DNA of 15,004 nt. Source: DSXF01 sp964387495 (GTDB lineage Bacteria > Chloroflexota > Anaerolineae > Anaerolineales > Villigracilaceae). The stretch is from the NCBI GenBank assembly GCA_964387495.1, contig CAYLXB010000078.1:1-15004 (forward strand), written 5' to 3'. Of the stretch, positions 6,854 through 13,551 are shown piece after piece. The notes under the pieces were generated by a model. The model saw only the letters and a list, made by a program, of their open reading frames with translations. It was not told where the DNA came from and did no database searches. Each line of letters starts with the position of its first letter. Positions within the stretch are counted from its first letter, which is position 1. Made by a program: the position numbers and the translations under genes.

Positions 6854-7747
6854 ATGAAGCTCTCCGGTGTGCATATCCTGTTGACGTACCAGTGCACGTT
6901 CGAGTGCGATCACTGTTTCGTGTGGGGCAGCCCGCGGCAGAGCGGGACGCTGACCCTGGGGCAGATCGCGAACATCCTGGAGCAGGCCAAAGAGGCCGGC
7001 GCTGAATGGATCTATTTCGAGGGGGGCGAGCCGTTCCTGTATTACGCGGTCATGCTGAGGGGGGTGCAGATGGCGGCGGGGATGGGTTTCAAGGTTGGGA
7101 TCGTGACCAACGCCTACTGGGCGAACTCGCTGGAGGACGCGCTGGAGTGGCTGAAGCCTTTTGCGGGGCTGATCGGGGATCTGTCCGTGAGCAGCGACCT
7201 GTACCATTACAGCGAGCAGATGAGCGCGCAGGCGCGTTACGCGGTGGCGGCGGCGGAGCAGCTGGGCCTGGCGGCGGGGGTGATCAGCGTGTGCCAGCCG
7301 GAGACGGCGGAGGCGGCGCAGACCAGCGGGACGGTGACGGGGGATGCGGCGGCGGTGATGTACCGCGGGCGGGCGGTGAGCAAACTGGCGGCGCAGGCGG
7401 TGCACCACCCATGGGAGACGTTCACCACCTGCCCGCACGAGGACCTGCGCGACCCGGGGCGGGCGCATCTCGATCCGCTGGGCAACCTGCATATCTGCCA
7501 GGGGATCGTGATCGGGAACCTGTTCGAGCGGCCGCTGGCGGAGATCTGCGCGGGGTACGACCCGGATGTGAACCCGATCACCGGCCCCCTGCTGGCGGGC
7601 GGCCCGGCGGAGCTGGTGCGGGAGTTCGCCCTGCCGCACGAGGCGGCTTATGCGGATGCCTGCCACCTGTGCGACAGCGCCCGCCGCCTGCTGCGGGGGC
7701 GCTTCCCGGAGGTGTTGAAGCCGGACCAGATGTACGGGGGAGGGTGA
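6854..7747 (+). CDS. Radical SAM protein with cysteine-rich C-terminus
   Basis: A 297-residue radical S-adenosylmethionine enzyme. The 4Fe-4S motif CTFECDHC (C14, C18, C21) comes right after a YQ turn, and the SAM-binding GGEP motif is at 57-60 within YFEGGEPFLY. The C-terminal third has further cysteines: one in TTCPHEDLRD, one in NLHICQG and a CHLC pair near the end, a spacing that recalls the SPASM/twitch domains that hold auxiliary iron-sulfur clusters. Such enzymes often modify peptides or mature enzymes, but no precursor peptide is seen nearby and the substrate is unknown. The start ATG 6854 has GGAAAGG about seven bases upstream; a longer reading from 6638 runs through the 19-bp repeats and the promoter and is rejected. 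An 84-base gap with a new promoter separates it from the TIR gene, so a link to the defence block is doubtful. Confidence 0.85.
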   Translation: MKLSGVHILLTYQCTFECDHCFVWGSPRQSGTLTLGQIANILEQAKEAGAEWIYFEGGEPFLYYAVMLRGVQMAAGMGFKVGIVTNAYWANSLEDALEWLKPFAGLIGDLSVSSDLYHYSEQMSAQARYAVAAAEQLGLAAGVISVCQPETAEAAQTSGTVTGDAAAVMYRGRAVSKLAAQAVHHPWETFTTCPHEDLRDPGRAHLDPLGNLHICQGIVIGNLFERPLAEICAGYDPDVNPITGPLLAGGPAELVREFALPHEAAYADACHLCDSARRLLRGRFPEVLKPDQMYGGG

Positions 7748-7770
7748 GGAGGAGAGGCAGGCGCGTAGAT

Positions 7771-7799
7771 TTGCTTTTTCGGGCGACTTGATGTAAAGT
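7771..7799 (+). promoter_or_regulatory. Promoter for the TIR/NACHT operon
   Basis: TTGCTT (7771-7776), 17 bases, TAAAGT (7794-7799). GACTT (7785-7789) and AAGTC (7796-7800) form a small inverted repeat over the -10 region, a possible but weak operator. Start codon at 7832 gives a leader of about 25 bases with GAGGTGG. Confidence 0.4.
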
Positions 7800-7831
7800 C
7801 AGAGCATATCATCCAACAGGCGAGGTGGAAA

Positions 7832-8743
7832 ATGGCGCAAGCGGAAGGCCAGGAGAAGAAACTGCTCGTCTTCCTCAGCCATGCCAGCGAGGACAAGCCG
7901 AAGGTGCGCAGGTTGTGCCAGCGCCTGCGGGCGGACGGATTCGATCCGTGGCTGGACGAGGAACGCCTGCTGCCGGGGCAGGAGTGGAGCCTGGAGATCG
8001 AGAAGGCGATGCGTGGCAGCGGCGCGATCCTGCTGTGTTTCTCGGCGCGGTCGGCGGGCAAGGAAGGCTACATCCAGCGGGAGTACAAACGGGCGATGCA
8101 GTTCCGGGAGGAGAAGCCGGAGGGGACGATCTTCGTCATCCCGGTGCGCCTGGACGGGTGCGAACTGCCGTTCTTTACGCGGGAGCTGCAATGGGTGGAT
8201 TATCCGGCGGGGTATGAGCGGCTGGTGCAGGCGCTGAACCAGCGCGCGGGGAAGACCTCCCCACAACCCGCAAAAAAGGAGGAGAAAAAGATGCCTGCCA
8301 GAAAGAAACCTGCCAGCCGCCCGACCTACCACATCGAAGGCGGCATTCACGCTGACAAGGTCGTGATGGGCGACCAGACGATCACCGCCGGGCGGGATGT
8401 GATCCTGGGCGACCAGACCAATATCACGTATCATTTCCCGGAGCCTCGCAACGCGGCCGAGTTCATCCAGGCCCTGCAATTGCTTCAGGCCCAGCTGGCG
8501 GCTGCAAAGGGGGAAGCGGTGAACAGCATCCAGGAGAATATGATCGCCTCGGCAGCGCAGAAGGTGGCCGAGGCCGCGCGGGAAGCCGGCAGTGCCCAGC
8601 CGCCCGGCGAACGGATCAAGGCGGTGCTGGGCGAGGCAAAAGAGTATATGGATGCGATCCAGGGCAGCCTGCAGTCCGCGGCGGGGCTGGGGGCGACCAT
8701 TGGGACGCTAATCCTGGCGGCCGTGAAGTTGTTTGGAATGTAG
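7832..8743 (+). CDS. TIR-domain effector/adaptor with GDQ tag and apolar helical tail
   Basis: A 303-residue protein whose N-terminal ~140 residues form a TIR domain. LLVFLSHASEDK (11-22) is the first strand and loop, then GFDPWLDEERLLPGQEWSLEIEKAM, ILLCFSARS and IFVIPVRLDG. E55 aligns with the catalytic glutamate of plant TIR NADases (GxExxxxE pattern), so NAD cleavage is plausible, though not shown. After a Lys/Pro linker comes GGIHADKVVMGDQ (170-182) and a second copy DVILGDQ (189-195). The rest (about 205-303) is alanine-rich helix ending in GLGATIGTLILAAVKLFG, which could insert into a membrane or pack with partners. The start ATG 7832 has GAGGTGG just upstream. The NACHT sensor gene begins nine bases after the stop, so the two form an operon. 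Expected role: toxic output arm of the sensor. Confidence 0.9.
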   Translation: MAQAEGQEKKLLVFLSHASEDKPKVRRLCQRLRADGFDPWLDEERLLPGQEWSLEIEKAMRGSGAILLCFSARSAGKEGYIQREYKRAMQFREEKPEGTIFVIPVRLDGCELPFFTRELQWVDYPAGYERLVQALNQRAGKTSPQPAKKEEKKMPARKKPASRPTYHIEGGIHADKVVMGDQTITAGRDVILGDQTNITYHFPEPRNAAEFIQALQLLQAQLAAAKGEAVNSIQENMIASAAQKVAEAAREAGSAQPPGERIKAVLGEAKEYMDAIQGSLQSAAGLGATIGTLILAAVKLFGM

Positions 8744-8752
8744 GGAGGAGGC

Positions 8753-11563
8753 ATGGCGCAGAAAAAGACAAGCGAAGTCCCTACCCCCATCACGGGCGGC
8801 GTACACGCCGGGCAGGTGGTGATGGGCGACCAGCATATCCATACTGCCGACACATCCCGCATGGAGGAGACGCTCGAACGGATCGTTGCCCTGCTGCGGG
8901 AAACACAGACCACCCTTCAGGTGACCTATCATGAGCGTAACCGGCCGGTCATCCGCCTGACTTCTGGGAACGGGGCGGTTTTCGATGTGCCGCCCGAATT
9001 TGCCACTGCGCTGGGGGGGCTGCAGCGGGCCAGTGAGCCGCGCCAGCGCGAAGAAATCTACCTGACCCGTTTCACTCTCGACCGCCTGTATGCCCGGTGG
9101 GAACGGCATTACCTGCCCTTGGAAGGCCGCTTGCTGCTGGAGCCTGCCCTGCGGCTTAAAGACAGCGGAGACCAGGGGATCAGCCCGGCCGGCCTTCCCA
9201 TCGCGGATTTACGCCAGGCACTGACCGAACTGGAGAAGCCGCGCCTGGTCATCCTGGGAGAGCCGGGGGCGGGTAAAACGACCACCCTGGAACGCATGGC
9301 ACTCGACATGGCGCGTGGGCGCCTGCGCGACCCCGTGGGCGGGAAAATCCCGGTCAGGGTGGACCTGTTCAAATATACCGACCAGCGCAACCCCTCCGAT
9401 TTCCTGGCCTGTGAGTGGCAGTATACCGGCCTGGCGGAGACTTATGGAGAGGCCATTGCCCGCGGGGAGGTTTGTTTTCTGCTGGATGGGGTCAACCAGA
9501 TGCCAGTGGATGGGCGCGCTCAAAGGATCGAGAAGTGGGCTCACTGGGCAAATTCCTCCGCCGACCTTCCACAGGGTAACTTTGCGGTCTTTACCTGCCG
9601 CAGCGCCGATTATACAGCCAGCCTGCGTTTGCCCGAAGTATACGTTCAGACGCTGGACCGGGAACACAGGCGCCGCTACTTCGAACTGCGCTTCGGCCCG
9701 GAGGAGGCGCCGCGCTGGTGGGCTGAGTTTGAGCGGCGGCTTTCATCCAGCGGCCAGAACTTCGAGCACCTGGCGCGCAACCCCTTCATGCTGTCCCTGC
9801 TGGCCGACAACGCGGCCGAGGGTCAGGGGTTGAGCGACAACCGGGCACGCCTGATGGACGGCCTGGCGCAGCGTCTGCTTGACCACGAACTGCAGGAGGG
9901 GCGCCAGCCGCCCGCCCTGACAGACGACAAGCTGGCCACGCTCAACGCTGCGATGAGCGCTCTCTCCCGGCTGGCCTTCCACATGCAGCGGCGCGGCGAA
10001 GGGACCAGCCTGACTGATGCCGAAGCCCGGGAAATCCCCCTGACAGACCGGGGGGCAATGCGCCTGTCTTTCGAGGAGATCATCCACCTAGCCCTGTGTG
10101 CCCATGTTTTGGAACCCACGCGTGTACGGCGCGGCAAGGTCGAGCAGAAGGGCTACGTTTTCTACCATCACCTGCTGCAGGAATACTTTGCCGCCCGGCG
10201 CCTGTTGGAACTCTTCCGCCGAGGCCGGCGCGTGGGCCGCCATGCCCGCGTCCCCTGGAGGCGTATCGAGCTGCTGGGCCTGCCGCTGCGACTTGGCCAG
10301 GCCATGCCTCCGCCGCCCGTCACCGGCTGGGAGGAGACGCTGGTGATGGCTGCCAGCCTGGCCGGAAAGGATGTCCCTGCTTTCGTTACCGCGGTCAGCC
10401 GCTGCAACCTGCCGCTGGCCGGACGCTGCCTGGCCGGCGCGGGAGCCGAACGCCCCGAACTGGCGCCTCAGACGGCTGACATGCGGCAGCGCCTGCTGGC
10501 CCGCCAGCGGAATGCATGGGCCCACCCGCGCGCCCGGCTGGACGCCGGGCTGGCGCTGGGCGAATTGGGACACCCCGAACTGCACCCGCAGCCGTTCGAG
10601 TTCGAAGGCAAAACCATCTGGGCCGTCCTGCCGCCCATGCAGCCTGTACCGGCGGGAGAGTTCATCTTTGGCAGCGACCCTGATGACAAGCAGGCTTATG
10701 ACGATGAAATAACAAGCGAACGTCGCCAGTCCCTGCCCGATTTTGCCGCCGGCCGCTACCCGGTCACGAACGCTGAGTTCCGCTGGTTCATCGAAGCCGG
10801 CGGGTACCGGGACGAGCGCTGGTGGAGCGAAGCCGGGAGAACCTGGAAACAGGGCGGTCCGGATGCCCACAGGGGGGCCATAGATAGTTTATTGGATTTG
10901 CGCGAGTTTTACAAAAAACAGGACCTGGATACCTATGCGCGGGGCAGATGGCTGCCCGGCACTCGCCGCTACTGGAAACGGATGGTTTCCCTTAAGAGGG
11001 ATGACCTCATGGCGCAGGTCCGCAAGCAGTTCGAACGGCCTTTCGACACGCCGGCCTTCTGGGATGATCTTGAACTCAGCAGCCCGCTGCGGCCCGTGGT
11101 GGGCGTGAACTGGTTTGAGGCGGAGGCCTACTGCGCCTGGCTCGCGGCCGTGACAGGCAGGAGGTTTTGCCTGCCAACCGAGATGGAATGGGAAAAAGCC
11201 GCCCGCGGGACGGACGGGGGTATCTATCCCTGGGGCAAGCGCTTCGAGCCTGCGCGCTGCAACAGCCTGGAAAGCCATTTCTATGCCACCACGCCGGCCG
11301 GCCTTTACCGCGGGGGCTGTTCCCCTTACGGCCTGTTCGACTGCAGCGGGAATGTCTGGGAATGGACCCGCTCGTACTACCAGGCGTATCCGGGCAGCCA
11401 GGCAGAAAACAAATATTTTGGGGAGAAGTTCCGCGTCCTGCGCGGCGGGTCCTGGTTCAATGATCGCGGGATCGTGCGCTGTGCGTACCGCAACTGGTAC
11501 GTACCCGACGACTTCTTCAACCTTGTTGGGTTTCGTCTTTTTTCCCCTGGCTCATATTCCTGA
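8753..11563 (+). CDS. DGR variable protein: NACHT NTPase fused to FGE-sulfatase/lectin-fold sensor
   Basis: A 936-residue STAND-type protein. Residues 15-27 (GGVHAGQVVMGDQ) repeat the tag of the upstream TIR protein. A helical region follows, then the NACHT module: Walker A GEPGAGKTT (169-177), Walker B position LLDGVNQM (D245), sensor-like VFTCRSADY, and NPFMLSLLADNA with the winged-helix region. In Walker B the usual DE pair is NQ (248-249), so hydrolysis may be slow or lost. From about 631 to the end is an FGE-sulfatase domain (PVPAGEFIFGS, YPVTNAEFRWFI, VNWFEAEAYCAWL, LPTEMEWEKAARG, SGNVWEWT, RGGSW, VGFRLFS), a C-type-lectin-like fold. The catalytic cysteines of true formylglycine enzymes are absent, so it is a binding domain. 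Codons 897-933 are the variable repeat. The start ATG 8753 follows GGAGGAGG. Likely role: ligand sensor whose surface the DGR rewrites. Confidence 0.95.
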   Translation: MAQKKTSEVPTPITGGVHAGQVVMGDQHIHTADTSRMEETLERIVALLRETQTTLQVTYHERNRPVIRLTSGNGAVFDVPPEFATALGGLQRASEPRQREEIYLTRFTLDRLYARWERHYLPLEGRLLLEPALRLKDSGDQGISPAGLPIADLRQALTELEKPRLVILGEPGAGKTTTLERMALDMARGRLRDPVGGKIPVRVDLFKYTDQRNPSDFLACEWQYTGLAETYGEAIARGEVCFLLDGVNQMPVDGRAQRIEKWAHWANSSADLPQGNFAVFTCRSADYTASLRLPEVYVQTLDREHRRRYFELRFGPEEAPRWWAEFERRLSSSGQNFEHLARNPFMLSLLADNAAEGQGLSDNRARLMDGLAQRLLDHELQEGRQPPALTDDKLATLNAAMSALSRLAFHMQRRGEGTSLTDAEAREIPLTDRGAMRLSFEEIIHLALCAHVLEPTRVRRGKVEQKGYVFYHHLLQEYFAARRLLELFRRGRRVGRHARVPWRRIELLGLPLRLGQAMPPPPVTGWEETLVMAASLAGKDVPAFVTAVSRCNLPLAGRCLAGAGAERPELAPQTADMRQRLLARQRNAWAHPRARLDAGLALGELGHPELHPQPFEFEGKTIWAVLPPMQPVPAGEFIFGSDPDDKQAYDDEITSERRQSLPDFAAGRYPVTNAEFRWFIEAGGYRDERWWSEAGRTWKQGGPDAHRGAIDSLLDLREFYKKQDLDTYARGRWLPGTRRYWKRMVSLKRDDLMAQVRKQFERPFDTPAFWDDLELSSPLRPVVGVNWFEAEAYCAWLAAVTGRRFCLPTEMEWEKAARGTDGGIYPWGKRFEPARCNSLESHFYATTPAGLYRGGCSPYGLFDCSGNVWEWTRSYYQAYPGSQAENKYFGEKFRVLRGGSWFNDRGIVRCAYRNWYVPDDFFNLVGFRLFSPGSYS
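11440..11552 (+). repeat. DGR variable repeat (VR)
   Basis: It aligns without gaps to TR at 13219-13331 (constant offset 1779). Fourteen of 113 positions differ, every one at a TR adenine: eight to T, four to G, two to C. Thirteen other TR adenines and all 86 non-A positions are unchanged. The changes alter residues 902, 904, 906, 907, 915, 916, 920, 922, 924, 932 and 933 of the NACHT-FGE protein. Template codons there are mostly AAC or AAT, which cannot become stop codons by changes at A. The A-free 22 bases at 11525-11546 are the likely initiation-of-mutagenic-homing part. The gene's stop codon is nine bases beyond VR. Confidence 0.97.
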
Positions 11564-11610
11564 GTGCCGGCTGCTGGTTTCTGATTTCTGCGAACTGGAT
11601 GCTGGGCTAT

Positions 11611-11706
11611 AGACCCTAAAGGTCTTTCCCGCAGACCGGGAAGCCGTTGAGCAGGATGGCTCCGGCGGCGGGGAGGCTTGCTGCGCCGAAAAGACCTTTA
11701 GGGTCT
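11611..11706. repeat. 17-bp perfect inverted repeat between target gene and RT
   Basis: AGACCCTAAAGGTCTTT (11611-11627) and AAAGACCTTTAGGGTCT (11690-11706) are exact reverse complements, 62 bases apart. Each arm also contains a small inner hairpin (GACC/GGTC). The interior is GC-rich and non-coding. It lies 58 bases after VR and 22 bases before the RT start. It could be a long-loop terminator separating the sensor mRNA from the RT mRNA, a small palindromic mobile element (96 bp, no target duplication seen), or a structure that assists retrohoming, as hairpins downstream of VR do in some DGRs. Confidence 0.75.
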
Positions 11707-11728
11707 GGTTGTGGGAACAGGAGGCTGG

Positions 11729-12841
11729 TTGAAAACTTATAAACACTTGTATCCGCAGATCACGGCTTTCGAAAACCTGTACCAGGCTTTCGTCAAGGCC
11801 CGGCTGGGCAAGCGGGGGCGGCCGGATGTGACGGCTTTCGAGTTCGACCTGGAGGCGAATCTGCTGGGGCTGCAGGCCGAATTGGAGGGGGAGACCTACC
11901 GTCCCGGCCCGTATTACAACTTCCGGATCCTCGACCCCAAGCCGCGCCTGATCTCGGCGGCGCCCTTCCGCGACCGGGTGGTGCACCATGCCCTGTGCCG
12001 GATCATCGAGCCCATCTGGGAGCGGCGGTTTATCCACGACACCTACGCCTGCCGGGTGGGGAAAGGCACGCACGCGGCGATCCACCGGGCGCAGGCCTTC
12101 AGCCGCAGGTACCGCTTCGTGCTCAAATGCGACATCGAGCATTTCTTCCCGCGCGTCGACCATGAGATCCTGTTCGGCCGTTTCCAGCGCCTGATCGCGG
12201 ATCCGGCCACATTGCGCCTGTGCGGATTGATCCTGGACAGCGGGGCGGGCATCCACGCGGAGGTGCCGCCGGCCTGGTTCCCCGGCGATGACCCTGCGAC
12301 AGGCACAGGGCAGGGCCTGTTTGCCGCCATCCGGCCGCGCGGCCTGCCGATCGGCAACCTGACCAGCCAGTTCTGGGCGAATGTGTACCTGGACCCGCTG
12401 GACCAGTTCATCAAGCGGGATTTGAAGTGCGCCGGGTACGCGCGCTACGTGGACGATTTTCTGCTGTTTGCGGATCACAAACCCGACCTGCATGCCTGGC
12501 GCGCGGCCATTATCCAGTTCCTGGCCGGGCTGCGCCTGTGCCTGCACGAGCCGGAAGCCCAGGTCTTTCCCGTTTCCAGCGGCATTCCCTTCCTGGGCTG
12601 GCAGGTTTACCCGGACCACCTGCGCCTGAAACGGCGCAACGGGGTGGCTTTCCAGCGGCGCTACGCGGCCCTGCTGAAGCAATATGCCGAGGGTGAGATC
12701 ACGCTGGCGCGGCTGGACGACTCGGTGCAGGGCTGGATCGCGCATGTCCAGCACGGCCAGACCTGGGGCCTGCGGCGGGCCCTGCTTAGCAAATTCATTC
12801 CAGTCTCTCCCAACGCTGGAGGGGCAGAATCCAGGAGGTGA
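11729..12841 (+). CDS. DGR-type reverse transcriptase
   Basis: RNA-directed DNA polymerase of the DGR clade, 370 residues. The N-terminus MKTYKHLYPQITAFENLYQA is typical for DGR RTs. Motif A is LKCDIEHFF with D135. The motif PGDD followed by RPRGLPIGNLTSQ (GLPIGNLTSQ at 205-214) is the DGR-specific form of motif 4, where other RTs have a different SQ context. The catalytic motif YVDD is at 240-243, and the thumb begins near FLGWQVYPDHLRLKRRN. I choose TTG at 11729 as start: AGGAGG is four bases upstream and translation begins exactly at the conserved KTYKHLYPQ. The upstream in-frame GTG at 11711 has no ribosome binding site and would place the GGAGG inside the gene. avd follows after seven bases. 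All catalytic aspartates are present, so the enzyme should be active. Confidence 0.97.
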   Translation: MKTYKHLYPQITAFENLYQAFVKARLGKRGRPDVTAFEFDLEANLLGLQAELEGETYRPGPYYNFRILDPKPRLISAAPFRDRVVHHALCRIIEPIWERRFIHDTYACRVGKGTHAAIHRAQAFSRRYRFVLKCDIEHFFPRVDHEILFGRFQRLIADPATLRLCGLILDSGAGIHAEVPPAWFPGDDPATGTGQGLFAAIRPRGLPIGNLTSQFWANVYLDPLDQFIKRDLKCAGYARYVDDFLLFADHKPDLHAWRAAIIQFLAGLRLCLHEPEAQVFPVSSGIPFLGWQVYPDHLRLKRRNGVAFQRRYAALLKQYAEGEITLARLDDSVQGWIAHVQHGQTWGLRRALLSKFIPVSPNAGGAESRR

Positions 12842-12848
12842 ACAAACC

Positions 12849-13187
12849 ATGAAGCAATCCCCCATCTTTGCCCGCACGTATGACTTCGTGGCCTGGCTGA
12901 TCCCGCTGACGATCAAGTTCCCGCGCCAGCAGCGATTCGTCATGGCGGCTGCCCTGCAGAGCGAGGCCCTGCGTTTCCAGGCCCTGCTGATCGAGGCCGC
13001 GCATCACAAGGAGCCGCGCGGGAGATTGACAGACGCAGATGCGGAACTGGACAAGGTCCGCACCCATATCCGCATGTGCCTGGAGATGGGCCTGGTGCAG
13101 CCCGGCCAGTATGAGCACGCCGCCCGCCTGCTGACCGAGATCGGGAAACTGCTGGGCGGCTGGATGAGGACGCTTCAGACCCCATGA
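12849..13187 (+). CDS. avd: DGR accessory variability determinant (four-helix bundle)
   Basis: A 112-residue basic, all-helical protein matching the Avd family, which forms a barrel-shaped pentamer that binds the RT and TR RNA and is needed for mutagenic retrohoming. Visible family features are PIFARTYDFVAWLIPLTIKFPRQQRF at the start (read in two parts: residues 5-17 and 18-30), the helix with LIEAAHHKEPRGR, then DAELDKVRTHIRMCLEMGLVQPGQYEHAARLL and the end EIGKLLGGWMRT. Length is normal. The start ATG 12849 has AGGAGG ten bases before it, overlapping the RT stop codon, so the two are translationally linked. A longer in-frame reading from 12684 lies wholly within the RT gene and is rejected. 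Confidence 0.93.
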   Translation: MKQSPIFARTYDFVAWLIPLTIKFPRQQRFVMAAALQSEALRFQALLIEAAHHKEPRGRLTDADAELDKVRTHIRMCLEMGLVQPGQYEHAARLLTEIGKLLGGWMRTLQTP

Positions 13188-13197
13188 GACGGGTCTG
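13176..13197 (+). other. Hairpin over the avd stop codon, just before TR
   Basis: CAGACCC (13176-13182) and GGGTCTG (13191-13197) form a seven-pair perfect stem with an eight-base loop containing the avd stop. An alternative stem GACGG/CCGTC (13188-13192, 13199-13203) competes with it. It ends 21 bases before TR and may shape or bound the template RNA. Confidence 0.4.
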
Positions 13198-13218
13198 TCC
13201 GTCAGGGCCGGGTGGAAC

Positions 13219-13331
13219 GCGCGGCGGGTCCTGGAACAATAATCGCAGGAACGTGCGCTGTGCGTACCGCAACAGGAACGTACCCGACAACTTCAACAAC
13301 AATGTTGGGTTTCGTCTTTTTTCCCATGACT
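13219..13331 (+). ncRNA. DGR template repeat (TR)
   Basis: The 113-bp non-coding donor copy of VR. It has 27 adenines, concentrated in AAC and AAT triplets in the frame used by VR (residue positions 902-904, 907, 914, 916, 920, 922-924), plus AGG at two positions. Fourteen of these adenines differ in VR. Left boundary: GCGCGGC at 13219, before which the two copies are unrelated. Right boundary: T at 13331, after which they diverge. It is expected to be transcribed with the RT and avd as the RNA template. The flanking bases belong to the spacer of that RNA. Confidence 0.96.
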
Positions 13332-13481
13332 TTGAAGCGCCGGCCGGCAAAGCCTGTCTGATCGCAGCCAGGCGAGGCCAATAACTTTAGAGCCAGCCCC
13401 GCCCGTCCCTGGCTGGTCCCTGCCTCGACCATCTCCCTGCGGGAGAGGCGCCGGGGGTGAGTTCCAGCCGAATATCGCCCC

Positions 13482-13541
13482 GGAGCGGCGCACCCTGGTA
13501 GCCCCCTGCGCTATAATGGAGGCGAACGTTTGCGCCGCTCC
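13482..13541 (+). promoter_or_regulatory. -10 box centred in an 11-bp perfect inverted repeat
   Basis: GGAGCGGCGCA (13482-13492) and TGCGCCGCTCC (13531-13541) are exact reverse complements. TATAAT (13512-13517) lies at the centre of the 38-base gap. The arrangement suits a promoter for the second NACHT gene with a dimeric regulator on both sides, or a cruciform. No good -35 hexamer is visible, which would fit activation by a factor. Confidence 0.55.
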
Positions 13542-13551
13542 TGAAATGATC

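Larger units (their letters stand above)
8753..13331 (+). other. Complete diversity-generating retroelement (VP-VR, RT, Avd, TR)
   Basis: All the core parts lie on one strand: target gene with VR at its 3' end, reverse transcriptase, Avd and TR. In DGRs the RT with Avd makes cDNA from TR RNA, misincorporates at adenines and replaces VR, leaving TR unchanged. The TR-VR comparison here shows exactly that footprint. RT and avd are seven bases apart and TR starts 31 bases after avd, so one transcript could carry all three. Confidence 0.96.

Noticed and set aside
8753..11563. Active formylglycine-generating enzyme or sulfatase modifier
   Set aside because: The C-terminal domain lacks the catalytic cysteines and is fused to NACHT, with the DGR variable repeat over the former active site.
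11611..11706. Insertion as a typical MITE
   Set aside because: The flanks (CTAT and GGTT) show no target-site duplication, and no transposase end could be compared. Left as an inverted repeat of unknown origin.
11711..11728. GTG start for the reverse transcriptase
   Set aside because: No ribosome binding site lies before it. The AGGAGG inside this stretch points to TTG at 11729, where the conserved KTYKHLYPQ begins.
11729..12841. Group II intron or retron reverse transcriptase
   Set aside because: The RT has the DGR form of motif 4 (GLPIGNLTSQ), an adjacent Avd and a TR/VR pair. There is no maturase or HNH domain, no intron structure and no msr/msd element seen.
11552..12943. 463-codon minus-strand open frame
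   Set aside because: Antisense of the reverse transcriptase, whose catalytic motifs are all on the plus strand.
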